Assembly: GCA_028687335.1 (NCBI GenBank)
Contig: JAQUAI010000019.1
Span: forward strand, 1-42,686
Source of the DNA: Gallionella sp.
Lineage (GTDB): Bacteria; Pseudomonadota; Gammaproteobacteria; Burkholderiales; Gallionellaceae
Direction: 5' to 3'
DNA length: 42,686 bases
Part shown: positions 42,202 through 42,686 of the stretch, one piece after another
How positions within the stretch are numbered: position 1 is the stretch's first letter
Layout of the letters: each line of letters starts with the position of its first letter
Notes under the pieces: generated by a model
The model's database searches: none
What the model was told of the DNA's origin: nothing
The model's input: the letters and a program-made list of their open reading frames with translations, nothing else
Program-made: the position numbers and the translations under genes

Positions 42202-42686
42202 GGTTTTGGCTGGGGTAGCGAGGTGAAAACTAAGGGCATTTGGTTCTGGCTATGGATTCCTAGCGCGGCTTGAATGAAATCTATTACGGCTACCTTCGTT
42301 GTTAAAGAGTTGATCGCTGAACGCAGAAGCACAAGCTGATTGTGCTGGTGAAGGATGAGAAGTCGGGGTGATCGCGATTCGATTGTCGGCGGTGGGTTGA
42401 TTAATGGCTGTAGTCGGCCAGGAGCGGTCTATCATCATCTGCCCGTAATATTATGCATATGAGGAATAGTAGGAACGAGAAGCTTTTAATGAATCAACTG
42501 CTTATCGGAAATATGCATTCCACACTATTTTCAATAGTACAGACCGGTGGGCCTGTCTAATAACTGTTGAACTAAACCGCTATCGCGGTGGAGTACCGAT
42601 TCCACCATCCCATCTGTAGTTTCCCCACTTCGCATTGCTGCACCTGACGTAAATCTTCGATCCTTGATCGCGGGGGATGTCCCCGA
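42202..42686. other. Right-end region without a supported gene
   Basis: 485 bases after ilvA with no convincing gene. Short hairpins are present: AGCACAA-GCTGA-TTGTGCT (42328-42346), ACCGC-TATC-GCGGT (42576-42589) and GGTGGA with TCCACC (42587-42606), the last two mutually exclusive. On the minus strand a frame is open from the edge to a stop near 42535 (about 50 codons), not recognised. No terminator with a T-run was seen after ilvA. Confidence 0.4.

Noticed and set aside
42250..42438. 62-codon minus-strand frame after ilvA
   Set aside because: No ribosome site, no recognisable domain, low-complexity composition.
1..42686. CRISPR arrays, rRNA or tRNA genes, and complete insertion sequences
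   Set aside because: No regularly spaced repeats with unique spacers, no tRNA cloverleaf or rRNA sequence and no transposase gene were seen; the repeats found are short palindromes or partial gene copies.

Overview
The window reads as a chromosomal segment of a betaproteobacterium, most likely of the Nitrosomonadales/Gallionellaceae type. This is inferred from gene content and order: dusB-fis-purH-(x)-purD, a tandem glycine riboswitch ahead of gcvT-gcvH-single-chain gcvP, apaG-mltA, oxygen-dependent hemF and a GbsR/MarR-controlled DCC/DoxX cluster. Many small palindromic repeats fill the intergenic gaps. No sequence search was possible, so the taxonomic statement is an inference.

Layout. 1-6521 (minus strand) is a tightly coupled cell-surface glycan operon: MBOAT acyltransferase, SGNH-like protein, NAD-dependent epimerase-like protein, GT2 glycosyltransferase, GtrA-like flippase and GT39-like glycosyltransferase, followed by the start of a second, nearly identical MBOAT gene that leaves the window. 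6634-7455 is apaH. 7490-10612 is a minus-strand operon of small membrane and redox proteins headed by a GbsR/MarR regulator; two matching 20-bp palindromes mark its likely operators. 10700-15580 is the glycine cleavage system behind a tandem riboswitch and an intrinsic terminator. 15780-17735 holds tpx, a PfkB-family kinase and a glycine-zipper lipoprotein. 17736-18140 is an unusual repeat array made of extra copies of the 3' end of dps. 18098-20869 holds dps, two methyltransferases and hemF.

20965-28489 is a scarred defence island on the minus strand. It holds tsaC, a full-length type I restriction subunit (hsdR), a HipA-family kinase (YjjJ type) wedged between two copies of the hsdR 5' end, an orphan Phd/YefM antitoxin, a DinD C-terminal domain protein with its own ribosome site, and a deletion junction fusing the front of hsdM to the back of an AlbA/AAA_4-type regulator. 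No hsdS is present, so the type I system is probably not functional as encoded here.

28656-34049 (minus) is the purine block dusB-fis-purH-purD, interrupted by a LprI-like envelope protein gene. 34138-36969 is a short plus-strand operon: Ubi-type hydroxylase, dsbC, PAS plus degenerate GGDEF. 36953-38511 (minus) is apaG-mltA. 38734-40512 (minus) is a membrane diguanylate cyclase. 40693-42201 is ilvA. The last 485 bases contain no convincing gene.

The most unusual points are the dps 3'-end repeat array with covarying stems, the yjjJ insertion flanked by 62-bp hsdR repeats, an in-frame extra segment in hemF carrying a dispersed-repeat core, the hsdM/AAA_4 deletion fusion, and the paired operators of the DCC/DoxX/DUF2269 operon.
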